The notes under the pieces are model-generated. The model saw only the letters and a list, made by a program, of their open reading frames with translations, ran no database searches and was not told where the DNA came from. DNA of 64,000 bases, taken from DASXAI01 sp963728985 (GTDB lineage Bacteria > Actinomycetota > Acidimicrobiia > Acidimicrobiales > Ilumatobacteraceae). How positions within the stretch are numbered: position 1 is the stretch's first letter; the number at the start of each line of letters is the position of its first letter. Location of the stretch: assembly GCA_963728985.1 (NCBI GenBank), contig CAVSME010000003.1, forward strand, positions 62,001 through 126,000. Direction: 5' to 3'. The translations under genes were made by a program, and so were the position numbers. This document shows, in pieces, positions 18,129-25,671 of this stretch.

Positions 18129-18946
18129 TCCCGGCCAAGTTCGACTACGTCCGCGCCGGCTCGGCCGAAGAAGCGGTCTCGCTCATCACCGAGTACGGCG
18201 ACGAAGCCAAGTTCCTCGCCGGCGGGCACAGCCTGCTGCCGCTCATGAAGCTGCGCCTGGCGCAGCCGTCCGTGCTGGTCGACATCGGCCGCATCACGGA
18301 CCTCTCCTACATCCGCGACGCCGGCGACCACATCGCCATCGGCGCCCTCACCCGCCATCGGGACGTCGAGACATCCGACGTGCTGCAGCAGCAGGTGCCG
18401 ATCCTGCCGGTCGCCGCCAGCTACGTCGGCGACCCGCAGGTGCGCCACCGCGGCACCATCGGCGGCTCGGTGGCCCACTCCGATCCGGCGTCGGACCTGC
18501 CGGCCACGCTGCTGGCGCTCAACGCGTCGTTCGTGGCCAAGGGCGGAAGCGGCGAACGGGTGATCGCCGCCAAGGACTTCTTCACCGGGTTCCTGGAGTC
18601 GGCCCTCGAGCCCAACGAGCTGCTCACGGAGATCCGGGTGCCGAAGACGCCGGGGACCGCCTGGGGCTTCCAGAAGTTCAACCGGCGAGCGCAGGACTGG
18701 GCCATCGTGGGCGTGGCCGCCGCCCGCTCGAACGGCAGCGGCGGCATCGCACTGGTGAACATGGGCTCGACGCCGATCTTCGCCCAGGCCGCCACCGACG
18801 CCTGGCTGGGCGGGGCGTCAGCAGCGGAGGCGGCCGAGTTGGCCACCACCGAGGCCGAGCCGTCGGCCGATCTGAACGCGTCGGTCGAGTACCGCAACCA
18901 CCTGGCCAAGGTCCTCACGAGGCGAGCCCTCGAAGCCGCTTCCTGA
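18125..18946 (+). CDS. FAD-binding medium subunit of Mo hydroxylase (CoxM-like)
   Basis: 273-aa flavoprotein subunit that passes electrons from the Fe-S clusters to an acceptor. It has the two FAD pyrophosphate-binding motifs of the family: AGGHSLLPLMKLR (about residues 34-46) and TIGGSVAHSDPASDLP (about 112-127), and an FTGFLESALEPNELLTEIRVP segment. The GTG start overlaps the stop of the large subunit (GTGA). It completes a full L-S-L-M set on one transcript. It converges with the SDR gene. Confidence 0.95.
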   Translation: MIPAKFDYVRAGSAEEAVSLITEYGDEAKFLAGGHSLLPLMKLRLAQPSVLVDIGRITDLSYIRDAGDHIAIGALTRHRDVETSDVLQQQVPILPVAASYVGDPQVRHRGTIGGSVAHSDPASDLPATLLALNASFVAKGGSGERVIAAKDFFTGFLESALEPNELLTEIRVPKTPGTAWGFQKFNRRAQDWAIVGVAAARSNGSGGIALVNMGSTPIFAQAATDAWLGGASAAEAAELATTEAEPSADLNASVEYRNHLAKVLTRRALEAAS

Positions 18947-18947
18947 C

Positions 18948-18964
18948 CGTACTGACGCGAGTTA
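18948..18964 (-). repeat. short repeated motif TAACTCGCGTCAGTACG (copy 1)
   Basis: This 17-mer recurs exactly at 34939-34955, and a shorter form (GCGCGTCAGTACGA) at 45801-45814. All three lie just after gene ends. Function unknown; perhaps part of a terminator or small repeat family. Confidence 0.4.
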
Positions 18965-18990
18965 TCAACCGTGAGCGCGTTCAGCGCGCA

Positions 18991-19740
18991 TCAGATGAGG
19001 GCGGCGTCCTGACCGCCGTCCACCGTGAGGGCCACGCCGGTCACGAAGCGCGCCTGCTCCGAGCACACGAAGGCCACGACCTGACCGAAGTCGGCCGGGT
19101 CCCCGATGAAGCCGGCGGGGATGCCGAGCTGGCGGGCGTCGGGCTCGCCGCCGCCGTACAGCGCGGTGATGCGGGCCGTGGCGTGGATCCCGGGGAGCAC
19201 CGAGTTCACGGTGACACCGTCGCCGGCCACCTCGCGCGCCAGCGTCTTGAGGAACCCCGTGGCCCCGGCGCGGGCGGTGTTCGACAGGATCAGGCCGGCG
19301 ATGGGCTGGCGCACCGAGATCGACGTGATGGCCACCACCCGCCCCCAGCGCCGCTCCTGCATGGCCGGGACGGCCGCCTTGCACATGGCCACCACCGACA
19401 GCAGGTTGAGGCCGAGCGCCGGCTCGTAGGCCTCCACCGGCGTGCTGGCGAAGTTGCCCGGCGGCGGGCCGCCGGCATTGGTGACGAGGATGTCGACACT
19501 GCCCAGCGCTTCGTTGGCGGCGGCCACGAAGGCCTCGGCCCCGGCGGCGGTGCCGACGTCGGCCACGAGCCCGATGGTGCCGTGCCCGATCGAGGCGGCG
19601 GCGTCCTCCACCTTGGCCCGGTCCCGCCCGCAGATGGCCACAGCGACGCCGTTGGCGGCCAGCGCCGCCGCGGACGCGTATCCCAGTCCGGTCGATGCCG
19701 CCGCCACTGCGGCCCGACGGCCGTCCACTCCCAGGTCCAT
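18991..19740 (-). CDS. SDR family oxidoreductase with atypical catalytic site
   Basis: 249-aa short-chain dehydrogenase/reductase. Cofactor region ASTGLGYASA (near residues 13-22), VTNAGGPPPG, then ITSISVRQP with the catalytic Ser. The usual YxxxK is replaced: the aligned stretch is SNTARAG, so Tyr and Lys positions read Ser and Arg. This occurs in a known SDR subgroup, but activity is uncertain. The ATG at 19740 is chosen because TACGGT lies 6 nt upstream and MDLGVDGR is the normal N-terminus; a further upstream GTG/ATG would overlap the divergent CoxD gene. It interrupts the Mo-hydroxylase gene run on the opposite strand. Confidence 0.88.
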   Translation of the reverse strand: MDLGVDGRRAAVAAASTGLGYASAAALAANGVAVAICGRDRAKVEDAAASIGHGTIGLVADVGTAAGAEAFVAAANEALGSVDILVTNAGGPPPGNFASTPVEAYEPALGLNLLSVVAMCKAAVPAMQERRWGRVVAITSISVRQPIAGLILSNTARAGATGFLKTLAREVAGDGVTVNSVLPGIHATARITALYGGGEPDARQLGIPAGFIGDPADFGQVVAFVCSEQARFVTGVALTVDGGQDAALI

Positions 19741-19746
19741 GCGGTG

Positions 19747-19770
19747 ACCGTAGTGGGGCAACCCTAGGCT
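19747..19770. promoter_or_regulatory. divergent overlapping -10 boxes of SDR and coxD-like genes
   Basis: On the minus strand TACGGT (19747-19752) is 6 nt before the SDR ATG. On the plus strand TAGGCT (19765-19770) is 10 nt before the CoxD-like ATG at 19781. The start codons are only 40 bp apart, so the two promoters must interfere or share control. Confidence 0.45.
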
Positions 19771-19780
19771 GGCACCCACC

Positions 19781-20704
19781 ATGCCCGCAGCGCCCACCAA
19801 TGTCGGCGACGTCAGCGCCGCCCTCGCCGAGCACGGCTACCTCGCCGACGAAGGGCTAGCCACCGCCATCTTCCTCGCCCTCCGCCTCCACCGTCCGCTC
19901 CTCCTCGAGGGTGAGGCCGGCGTGGGCAAGACCGAGGTGGCCAAGGTGCTGGCCCGCTGGAGCGGCGGGGAGCTGATCCGCCTCCAGTGCTACGAGGGCA
20001 TCGACGCCAGCCAGGCCGTGTACGAGTGGGACTACTCCCGCCAGCTCCTGCACCTGCGGGCCGCCGAGGCCACGGGTGCCGCCGCCGGCGCCGCCGCCGA
20101 CTCCCTGGAGGACGAGCTCTACTCCGAGCGCTTCCTGGTGAAGCGACCGCTGCTGCGGGCGATCGACCAGCACGAAGGGCCACCGCCCGTCCTCCTCATC
20201 GACGAGGTCGACCGGGCCGACGACGAGTTCGAGGCGTTCCTGCTCGAGGTCCTGTCCGACTACCAGGTCACGGTGCCCGAGCTGCGCACGTTCTCGGCCG
20301 CCGCGCCACCGATCGTGGTGATCACCTCGAACCGCACCCGTGACGTCCACGACGCCCTCAAGCGCCGCTGCCTGTACCACTGGGTGGAGCACCCCGGCTT
20401 CGAGCGTGAGGTCGCCATCGTCCGTCTCAGGGCCCCTGAGGTGACCGACCGGCTCGCCCGCGAGGTGGCGGCCGCCGTGCAGTCGCTGCGGGCCATGGGC
20501 CTCTACAAGCCGCCGGGCGTGGCCGAGACGATCGACTGGGCCACGTCGCTGGCCGTGCTCGGCCGCCAGGACCTGAGCGAGGCCACCGTGGCGTCCACCC
20601 TCGGCACCGTGCTCAAGTACCGAGAGGACCAGGAACGGGTGCGCCAGGCGGGCATCGCCGACCTCGTGCGCCACGCCTTCGAGCGGAGCAGCGCCGTTGG
20701 CTGA
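19781..20704 (+). CDS. MoxR-type AAA+ ATPase (CoxD-like)
   Basis: 307-aa AAA+ ATPase. Walker A GEAGVGKT (residues 44-51), Walker B VLLIDEVDR (about 137-145) and sensor-1 ITSNRTRDVHDALKRR are present. CoxD-type MoxR ATPases work with a VWA protein to mature or insert the metal-sulphur centre of CO-dehydrogenase-type enzymes. The VWA partner follows directly, its TTG start overlapping this stop. ATG start after a TAGGCT box. The role in the adjacent Mo-hydroxylase system is inferred from family and context. Confidence 0.93.
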   Translation: MPAAPTNVGDVSAALAEHGYLADEGLATAIFLALRLHRPLLLEGEAGVGKTEVAKVLARWSGGELIRLQCYEGIDASQAVYEWDYSRQLLHLRAAEATGAAAGAAADSLEDELYSERFLVKRPLLRAIDQHEGPPPVLLIDEVDRADDEFEAFLLEVLSDYQVTVPELRTFSAAAPPIVVITSNRTRDVHDALKRRCLYHWVEHPGFEREVAIVRLRAPEVTDRLAREVAAAVQSLRAMGLYKPPGVAETIDWATSLAVLGRQDLSEATVASTLGTVLKYREDQERVRQAGIADLVRHAFERSSAVG

Positions 20705-21812
20705 CGCCGCCGCGCTCGCCACCGCCTTCGGTCGGGTCCTGCGGGGGGCGGGCGTGCCGGCACCGGTCGACAGCGTGCTGACGTTCACCGAGGCGCTCGG
20801 GACGGTCGGCGTCGACGCTCGCGACAGCGTCTACTGGGCCGGCCGGGCCACGCTCGTGCACCGGCCCGAAGACATCGCCACCTACGACCGGGCGTTCGCC
20901 GCCTTCTGGGAGCAGCGCCGCCACCAGGGCGGGGCCGAGCCCGAGCCCGACCTGGTGCACCTCACCATCGCCGTGGACGACGGGCCCGACGACGAGACGG
21001 CCGACGACGACGAGGCCGAGGCCGCCGACGAACCCGACATCACGCTGCGGTTCTCCCGCACCGAGGTGCTGCGCCACCGGGACTTCGCCGCCTACAACGC
21101 CGCCGAGCTGCACGAGGCCCAGCAGCTGATGAGCGACCTGCGCCTCGCCGGTTCCCTGCGGCGCTCGCGGCGGCTCGTGCGGTCGCGCCGCAACCGCGGC
21201 CGGGTCGACCTGCGGCGCACGGTCCGCACGGCGCTGCGAGCCGAGGGCGAGGCGGTGCGCACGCACCACCTCGAGCCGGGCACCCGGCCCCGGCGGCTCA
21301 TCCTGCTGATCGACATCTCCGGATCGATGGAGACCTACGCCCGCGCCCTGCTCCGGTTCGTGCACGCCGCCGTGGCCGGGCGCCAGAAGGTGGAGGCGTT
21401 CGCCATCGGGACCCGCCTCACCCGCATGACCCGCGAGCTCGGCTCGCGGGACCCCGACATCGCCCTGCGCAAGGCGGGCGAGCGGGTGCTCGACTGGTCA
21501 GGCGGCACCCGCCTCGGCGACGGGCTCCGTCAGTTCAACGACGAGTGGGGTGTGCGCGGTCTGGCCCGGGGCGCCATCGTGGTCGTGCTCTCCGACGGCT
21601 GGGACCGAGGCGATCCGGCCGTCCTCGGCGAGCAGATGGCCCGCCTGTCGCGGGTGGCCCACCGGATCGTGTGGGTGAACCCGCTGAAGGTCACGCCCGG
21701 GTATGCGCCGCTGGCCCGGGGCATGGCCGCCGCCCTCCCCTACATCGACGCGTTCGTGGAGGGGCACTCGCTGGCCGCCCTCCAAGAGCTGGCCGAGGAG
21801 ATCTCCCGGTAG
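20697..21812 (+). CDS. VWA domain-containing protein, CoxE-like
   Basis: 371-aa cytoplasmic protein. A C-terminal von Willebrand A domain holds the MIDAS motif LLIDISGSMETYA (about residue 204) and later VVLSDGWDRGD. The N-terminal half contains an acidic stretch (residues about 95-112, DDGPDDETADDDEAEAADE) and a basic cluster before the VWA domain. CoxE homologues pair with the MoxR ATPase for metal-centre assembly. The TTG start overlaps the end of the ATPase gene by 8 bp; no other start fits. Good match to the family in length and context. Confidence 0.92.
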   Translation: MADAAALATAFGRVLRGAGVPAPVDSVLTFTEALGTVGVDARDSVYWAGRATLVHRPEDIATYDRAFAAFWEQRRHQGGAEPEPDLVHLTIAVDDGPDDETADDDEAEAADEPDITLRFSRTEVLRHRDFAAYNAAELHEAQQLMSDLRLAGSLRRSRRLVRSRRNRGRVDLRRTVRTALRAEGEAVRTHHLEPGTRPRRLILLIDISGSMETYARALLRFVHAAVAGRQKVEAFAIGTRLTRMTRELGSRDPDIALRKAGERVLDWSGGTRLGDGLRQFNDEWGVRGLARGAIVVVLSDGWDRGDPAVLGEQMARLSRVAHRIVWVNPLKVTPGYAPLARGMAAALPYIDAFVEGHSLAALQELAEEISR

Positions 21813-21821
21813 CGTGCGATC

Positions 21822-22139
21822 GTGCGTGAAATCCTGAACGACATCGAGCGCTGGCGCTCCGCAGGGCGGCGCGTTGCCATCGCCCGCGTGGTCGACATCG
21901 AGGGCTCGGGGCCGCGCGATCCCGGCGCGGCGATGGCAGTGAGCGAGGACGGCGAGGTGGCCGGTTCGGTCTCCGGTGGTTGCGTCGAGGGAGCCGTCGT
22001 CACCGAGGCCCTCGGCGTCCTCGCCGGCACGGCCGAGCCGCGGATCGTGACGTTCGGCTACAGCGACGACGAGGCCTTCGCCGTGGGTCTCACCTGCGGC
22101 GGCACCATCCACCTGTTCGTCGAACCGCTCGACTGGTAG
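21822..22139 (+). CDS. XdhC/CoxI N-terminal domain protein
   Basis: 105-aa protein equal to the XdhC_CoxI domain alone: ILNDIERWRSAGRRVAIARVV, EGSGPRDPGAAMAV, GSVSGGCVEGAVV (the conserved Ser-Gly-Gly-Cys) and LTCGGTIHLFVEPL. XdhC-type proteins bind and sulphurate the molybdenum cofactor before insertion. The GTG at 21822 is preceded by TAGCGT 6 nt upstream, so an internal promoter may exist. The Rossmann partner is the next gene, 3 bp away, as a split pair. Confidence 0.9.
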   Translation: MREILNDIERWRSAGRRVAIARVVDIEGSGPRDPGAAMAVSEDGEVAGSVSGGCVEGAVVTEALGVLAGTAEPRIVTFGYSDDEAFAVGLTCGGTIHLFVEPLDW

Positions 22140-22142
22140 CCC

Positions 22143-22940
22143 GTGACCATCTACGAGTCGCTGCGCGACGCGCTGCGAGCAGAGCAACCGGTTGCACTCG
22201 CAACCGTCATCGAGGGTCCGGGCGTCGGCAACAAGTTGCTGGTGCAGCCCGGGTTGGAGCCGCTCGGCACGCTGGGCGATCCGTCGCTCGATCGAGTCGC
22301 CGGGCGCGACGCGCTGGCCGAGCTGGAGGCGGGCCGCACCAGCGTCCGCCACTACGGATCGGCCGGTGAGGCCAATCCGGACGAAGCCGGCGTCGTGCCC
22401 GTGCACGTCTTCATCGAGAGCTACGCGCCGCCGCCCCAGATGCTGATCTTCGGCGCCGTCGACTTCACGGCGGCGCTGGCGCGCGTGGCCAAGGTGCTCG
22501 GCTACCGGGTGACCGTGTGCGACGCCCGCGAGGTCTTCGCCACGAAGCGCCGCTTCCCGATGGCCGACGAGGTCGTGGTGGAGTGGCCCAACCGGCTGCT
22601 GGAGCGGGTCGGCTCGTCACTCGGCCCGCGCGATGCCGTGTGCGTGCTGACCCACGACCCCAAGTTCGACGTACCCGCCATCGAGGGAGCCTTGCGCAGC
22701 CGGGTCGGCTACATCGGTGTGATGGGCAGCCGCAAGACCCACGCCAAGCGGATGGAGCGGCTGGCCGAGGTGGGGATCACCGACCCCCACGAGCTCGACC
22801 GCATCATGGCGCCCATCGGCCTCGACCTCGGCGCCCGCTCGCCCGAGGAGACGGCGGTGTCCATCTGCGCCGAGATCATCGCGCTGCGCACCGGCCGCAC
22901 GGCGCCATCACTGCGCGAAGGCAGCGGCGCCATTCATTGA
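22143..22940 (+). CDS. XdhC family protein with Rossmann domain
   Basis: 265-aa protein. An N-terminal degenerate XdhC_CoxI-like region is followed by the XdhC Rossmann domain: MLIFGAVDFTAALARVAKVLGYRVTV (normally GAGHxA; here GAVDFT), VLTHDPKFDVP, YIGVMGSRKTH and a C-terminal SPEETAVSICAEIIA helix. The change from the usual GAGHVA-type loop to GAVDFT is notable. It likely acts with the preceding small protein in molybdenum-cofactor insertion. GTG start. Confidence 0.9.
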   Translation: MTIYESLRDALRAEQPVALATVIEGPGVGNKLLVQPGLEPLGTLGDPSLDRVAGRDALAELEAGRTSVRHYGSAGEANPDEAGVVPVHVFIESYAPPPQMLIFGAVDFTAALARVAKVLGYRVTVCDAREVFATKRRFPMADEVVVEWPNRLLERVGSSLGPRDAVCVLTHDPKFDVPAIEGALRSRVGYIGVMGSRKTHAKRMERLAEVGITDPHELDRIMAPIGLDLGARSPEETAVSICAEIIALRTGRTAPSLREGSGAIH

Positions 22941-22975
22941 ATGCGCGGCTCTTCGCCGCCGTACTGCGGCGCCAC

Positions 22976-23647
22976 TCAGCCCAGGGGGCTGGCGAGGCGC
23001 ACGGTGCGGTTGATGTCCTGCACCCTGACGACCGAGCCCGAGTTCGGCGCGTGCACGATCGCCTGGCCGGCCCCGAGGTACATCATCACGTGTCCCGGGT
23101 ACTGCACCAGATCGGCCGCCTGCGCCGTCTCCCACGTCCGCGGCGCCGACTCGTTCATCTGCGTGCTGTCGCGGTGCGACAGCGCCACATCGCCCTCGCT
23201 CCATGCGTACATCGTGAGGCCGGAGCAGTCGAATCCGCTACCGGGGCTCGATGCCATCGAGTGGTACGGCACGCCCGCCTGCGTCAACGCCGACAGCATC
23301 ACCGTCATCCGCCGCTCGTCGGTGCCCGACCACGCGTGCACGAACGCCTCGGCGGGCACGGACGTGCGCGACGCGACGATGTCGGCGAGCTGCGTGAGGT
23401 CGGCGTCGTAGGTCGCCACCGCGGGGGCGTCGCTGATCGCCCCGCCGGCGAGGGCGGCGGCGACGCGGGCGACGCGCGCGCCCCGCATGTCGACCAGGGT
23501 CTGCGCCGCGGTGTCAGCGAGGGGATCGCTCTCGCGCTCGCCGGCACCGGCCGGTCGGGCCAGGACGGCGATGGCCGTCACCGCCACCAGCACGCTGGCA
23601 ACGGCTGCGAGGGCGCGTTTCAGCACCTCACCGGGGTTCCGCGACAT
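22976..23647 (-). CDS. NlpC/P60 family cell-wall hydrolase, secreted
   Basis: 223-aa exported peptidase. A signal peptide (hydrophobic core LAAVASVLVAVTAIAVLA, ending near PAGA) is followed by an Ala-rich region and a C-terminal NlpC/P60 domain with catalytic Cys in FDCSGLTMYAW and His in YPGHVMMYLG, then VHAPNSG. Family role: cleavage of stem peptides in peptidoglycan. The ATG at 23647 has an AAGG ribosome-binding site and gives a clean signal peptide; the longer in-frame start at 23797 would bury it. On the opposite strand between XdhC and an acyl-CoA dehydrogenase, it is probably not part of the Mo system. Confidence 0.9.
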   Translation of the reverse strand: MSRNPGEVLKRALAAVASVLVAVTAIAVLARPAGAGERESDPLADTAAQTLVDMRGARVARVAAALAGGAISDAPAVATYDADLTQLADIVASRTSVPAEAFVHAWSGTDERRMTVMLSALTQAGVPYHSMASSPGSGFDCSGLTMYAWSEGDVALSHRDSTQMNESAPRTWETAQAADLVQYPGHVMMYLGAGQAIVHAPNSGSVVRVQDINRTVRLASPLG

Positions 23648-23939
23648 TGACACCTTCCCGTGGCTGCTACCGCTCCCGAAGGACGCGGGCCACTGCACTC
23701 GATTGGCTCGGACACGGGAGGCCGGCCCACCGGGGGGCTCGACCACCGCACCGCCGTCTCCCTCGACGCCATCGTCGGAGTGATCGGCAACCGCCACGTT
23801 GCGATTGGCCAGACGGTCTACATGACGATCAGATGACGGTCTACCCCCTTTCGGGTGACCTCAGTCACATGGTTTGGTGACGTCCGTCACACACCGACGC
23901 CATCCTCACCGGATGGTGCCGAGCGAGCGCGCGTGGTAG
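23648..23939. other. 292-bp divergent intergenic region
   Basis: Between the NlpC/P60 gene (-) and the acyl-CoA dehydrogenase (+). It holds two 10-bp direct repeats GACGGTCTAC (23812-23821 and 23835-23844) and two CRP-type palindromes (23854-23869 and 23876-23891). I saw no conserved gene and no known riboswitch. Confidence 0.6.
23854..23891. promoter_or_regulatory. two tandem CRP/GlxR-type palindromes
   Basis: GGTGA-N6-TCACA occurs at 23854-23869 and again at 23876-23891, 22 bp apart, i.e. on nearly the same helix face. The half-site and spacing match the CRP consensus (TGTGA-N6-TCACA) apart from the first base. They lie about 50-85 bp before the acyl-CoA dehydrogenase start. Confidence 0.5.
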
Positions 23940-25115
23940 ATGGAGCGCGTGGACTTCACGCCGAATTCGGATCACGAGCTCATCCGCGAAGGCGTGCGAG
24001 CCGTCTGTGCTGGCTTCGACGACGCCTACTGGCGCCACCACGACGCCCACCACGAGTTCCCCTGGGACTTCTACCGGGCCATGGCCGAGGGGGGCTGGGT
24101 CGGCATCGCCATCCCCGAGCGCTACGGCGGCGGGGGCCGGGGCATCACCGAAGCGTCGATCGTGTTACAGGAAGTCGCGGCGTCGGGCGCCGCCATGAAC
24201 GGCTGCTCCGCGATCCACCTGTCGATCTTCGGGATGGAGCCGGTGAACCGGCACGGCTCCGAGGAGATGCGCCAGGCCTACCTGCCGCGCGTCGCCAGTG
24301 GCGAACTGCACGTGGCCTTCGGTGTCACCGAGCCCGACGCCGGCACCGACACCACCGCGCTCACGACGCGGGCGCGGCGCGACGGCGACGTCTACATCGT
24401 GCGCGGTCGCAAGGTCTGGACCACCAAGGCGCTCTACTGCGAGAAGGTGCTGCTGCTCGTGCGCACGACACCGCTCGAGGAGTGCGCCCGCCGCACCGAC
24501 GGCCTCACGTTGCTGCTGGCCGACTTGCAGCGGCCCGAAGTCGACATCGTGCCGATCCCGAAGGTGGGGCGCAACGCCGTCGTGTCGTGCGAGGTGCGCT
24601 ACGACGATCTGCCCGTTGCCGTGAGCGATCGCGTCGGCGAGGAGGGCGAAGGCTTCCGCTACCTCCTGAACGGGCTCAACCCGGAACGCATCCTCGTCGC
24701 GTCGGAAGCGCTGGGCATCGGCGAGGTCGCCATCCGCCGCGCGGTCAAGTACGGCAACGAGCGCGTCGTGTTCGGCCGGCCCATCGGCAAGAACCAGGGC
24801 CTCGCCTTCCCATTGGCGCAGGCCTACGCCAACCTGCGCGCCGCCGAGCTCGTCATCCGCGAAGCGTCGTGGCGCTACGACAACGGACTGCCGTGCGGAG
24901 AGCAGGCCAACATGGCCAAGCTTCTCGCCGCCGACGCCGGCTACGAAGCAGCCGACCGCGCGATGCAGACCCACGGCGGGTTCGGCTACGCCAACGAGTA
25001 CGACGTCGAGCGCTACTGGCGGGAGGCCCGGCTCATGCGGATCGCGCCGATCAGCCAGGAGCTCGTGCTGTCGTACCTCGCCGAGCATGTGCTCGGTCTG
25101 CCGCGGTCGTACTAG
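23940..25115 (+). CDS. acyl-CoA dehydrogenase family protein
   Basis: 391-aa FAD enzyme. It has the acyl-CoA dehydrogenase layout: N-terminal helical domain, a central FGVTEPDAGTDTT substrate/FAD motif (about residue 125), a WTTKALYC-type loop, and the C-terminal helical domain with RAMQTHGGFGYANEYDVERYWREAR. Family role: alpha,beta-dehydrogenation of acyl-CoA, electrons to ETF. ATG at 23940; a GTG 9 nt on is a possible alternative. It precedes the MocA-like gene by 4 bp, so it is in the same transcript as the tail of the Mo cluster, and two CRP-type sites lie upstream. Substrate unknown. Confidence 0.92.
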   Translation: MERVDFTPNSDHELIREGVRAVCAGFDDAYWRHHDAHHEFPWDFYRAMAEGGWVGIAIPERYGGGGRGITEASIVLQEVAASGAAMNGCSAIHLSIFGMEPVNRHGSEEMRQAYLPRVASGELHVAFGVTEPDAGTDTTALTTRARRDGDVYIVRGRKVWTTKALYCEKVLLLVRTTPLEECARRTDGLTLLLADLQRPEVDIVPIPKVGRNAVVSCEVRYDDLPVAVSDRVGEEGEGFRYLLNGLNPERILVASEALGIGEVAIRRAVKYGNERVVFGRPIGKNQGLAFPLAQAYANLRAAELVIREASWRYDNGLPCGEQANMAKLLAADAGYEAADRAMQTHGGFGYANEYDVERYWREARLMRIAPISQELVLSYLAEHVLGLPRSY

Positions 25116-25119
25116 TGCC

Positions 25120-25671
25120 GTGACGGCCGCCGTGCTGCTCGCGGCCGGAGGCGGCACCCGCTACGTCGGCGACAGCCACAAGCTCGTCGCTGCCTTCCGC
25201 GGCCGCCCGGTCTACGAGCACGCGTTGGCGGCGGCGCGCGCCGCCGCGCTCGACGAGCTCGTCGTCGTGGTCGGGGCGGTCGCGCTCGAACTGCCGCCCG
25301 ACGTCACCGTCGTGGTCAACGAACGATGGGCGCAGGGTCAGGCCACCTCGCTGCAGGCGGCGATCGCTCATGCCGTGGAGGCCGGCCACGACGCCATCGT
25401 CATCGGCCTCGCCGACCAGCCGCTCATCGAGCCAGGAGCATGGCGCGCCGTCGCCGAGACCGACGGTCCGATCGTGGTCGCGACCTATGACGGGCGGCGC
25501 GGCAACCCCGTGCGCCTGCGGCGCGACATCTGGCCCCTCCTGCCCGTCAATGGCGACGAAGGGGCCCGCGCGCTGATGCGGAGTCGTCCTGACCTCGTAC
25601 GAGAAGTAGCGTGCCCAGGCGATCCGTCCGACATCGACACTGTGGAGGACCTCCAGCGATGGAACTCGTGA
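25120..25671 (+). CDS. MocA/MobA-like nucleotidyltransferase (molybdenum cofactor cytidylyltransferase type)
   Basis: 183-aa glycosyltransferase-A-fold nucleotidyltransferase. It begins AAVLLAAGGGTRYVGDSHKL, the signature LAAGxSxRxGxxK with a change in the basic segment, and has DAIVIGLADQPLI (metal-binding Asp) and GRRGNPVRLRR. MocA-type enzymes attach CMP to molybdopterin to make the MCD cofactor used by XdhA/CoxL enzymes. GTG at 25120 is chosen over an upstream ATG inside the previous gene. It overlaps the CoxG-like gene by 13 bp. Role strongly suggested by context. Confidence 0.88.
   Translation: MTAAVLLAAGGGTRYVGDSHKLVAAFRGRPVYEHALAAARAAALDELVVVVGAVALELPPDVTVVVNERWAQGQATSLQAAIAHAVEAGHDAIVIGLADQPLIEPGAWRAVAETDGPIVVATYDGRRGNPVRLRRDIWPLLPVNGDEGARALMRSRPDLVREVACPGDPSDIDTVEDLQRWNS

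Noticed and set aside
22941..22975. A further copy of the hairpin intergenic repeat after the XdhC gene
   Set aside because: A CGCCGCAGTACGGCGGCG-like stem is present, but the GGGGCAG and CGCAGCGAGTC modules are missing, so it was not counted as a family member.
23648..23850. A c-di-AMP (ydaO-type) riboswitch in front of the NlpC/P60 gene
   Set aside because: Such riboswitches often precede cell-wall hydrolase genes in actinobacteria, but the conserved core segments are not present in this leader.
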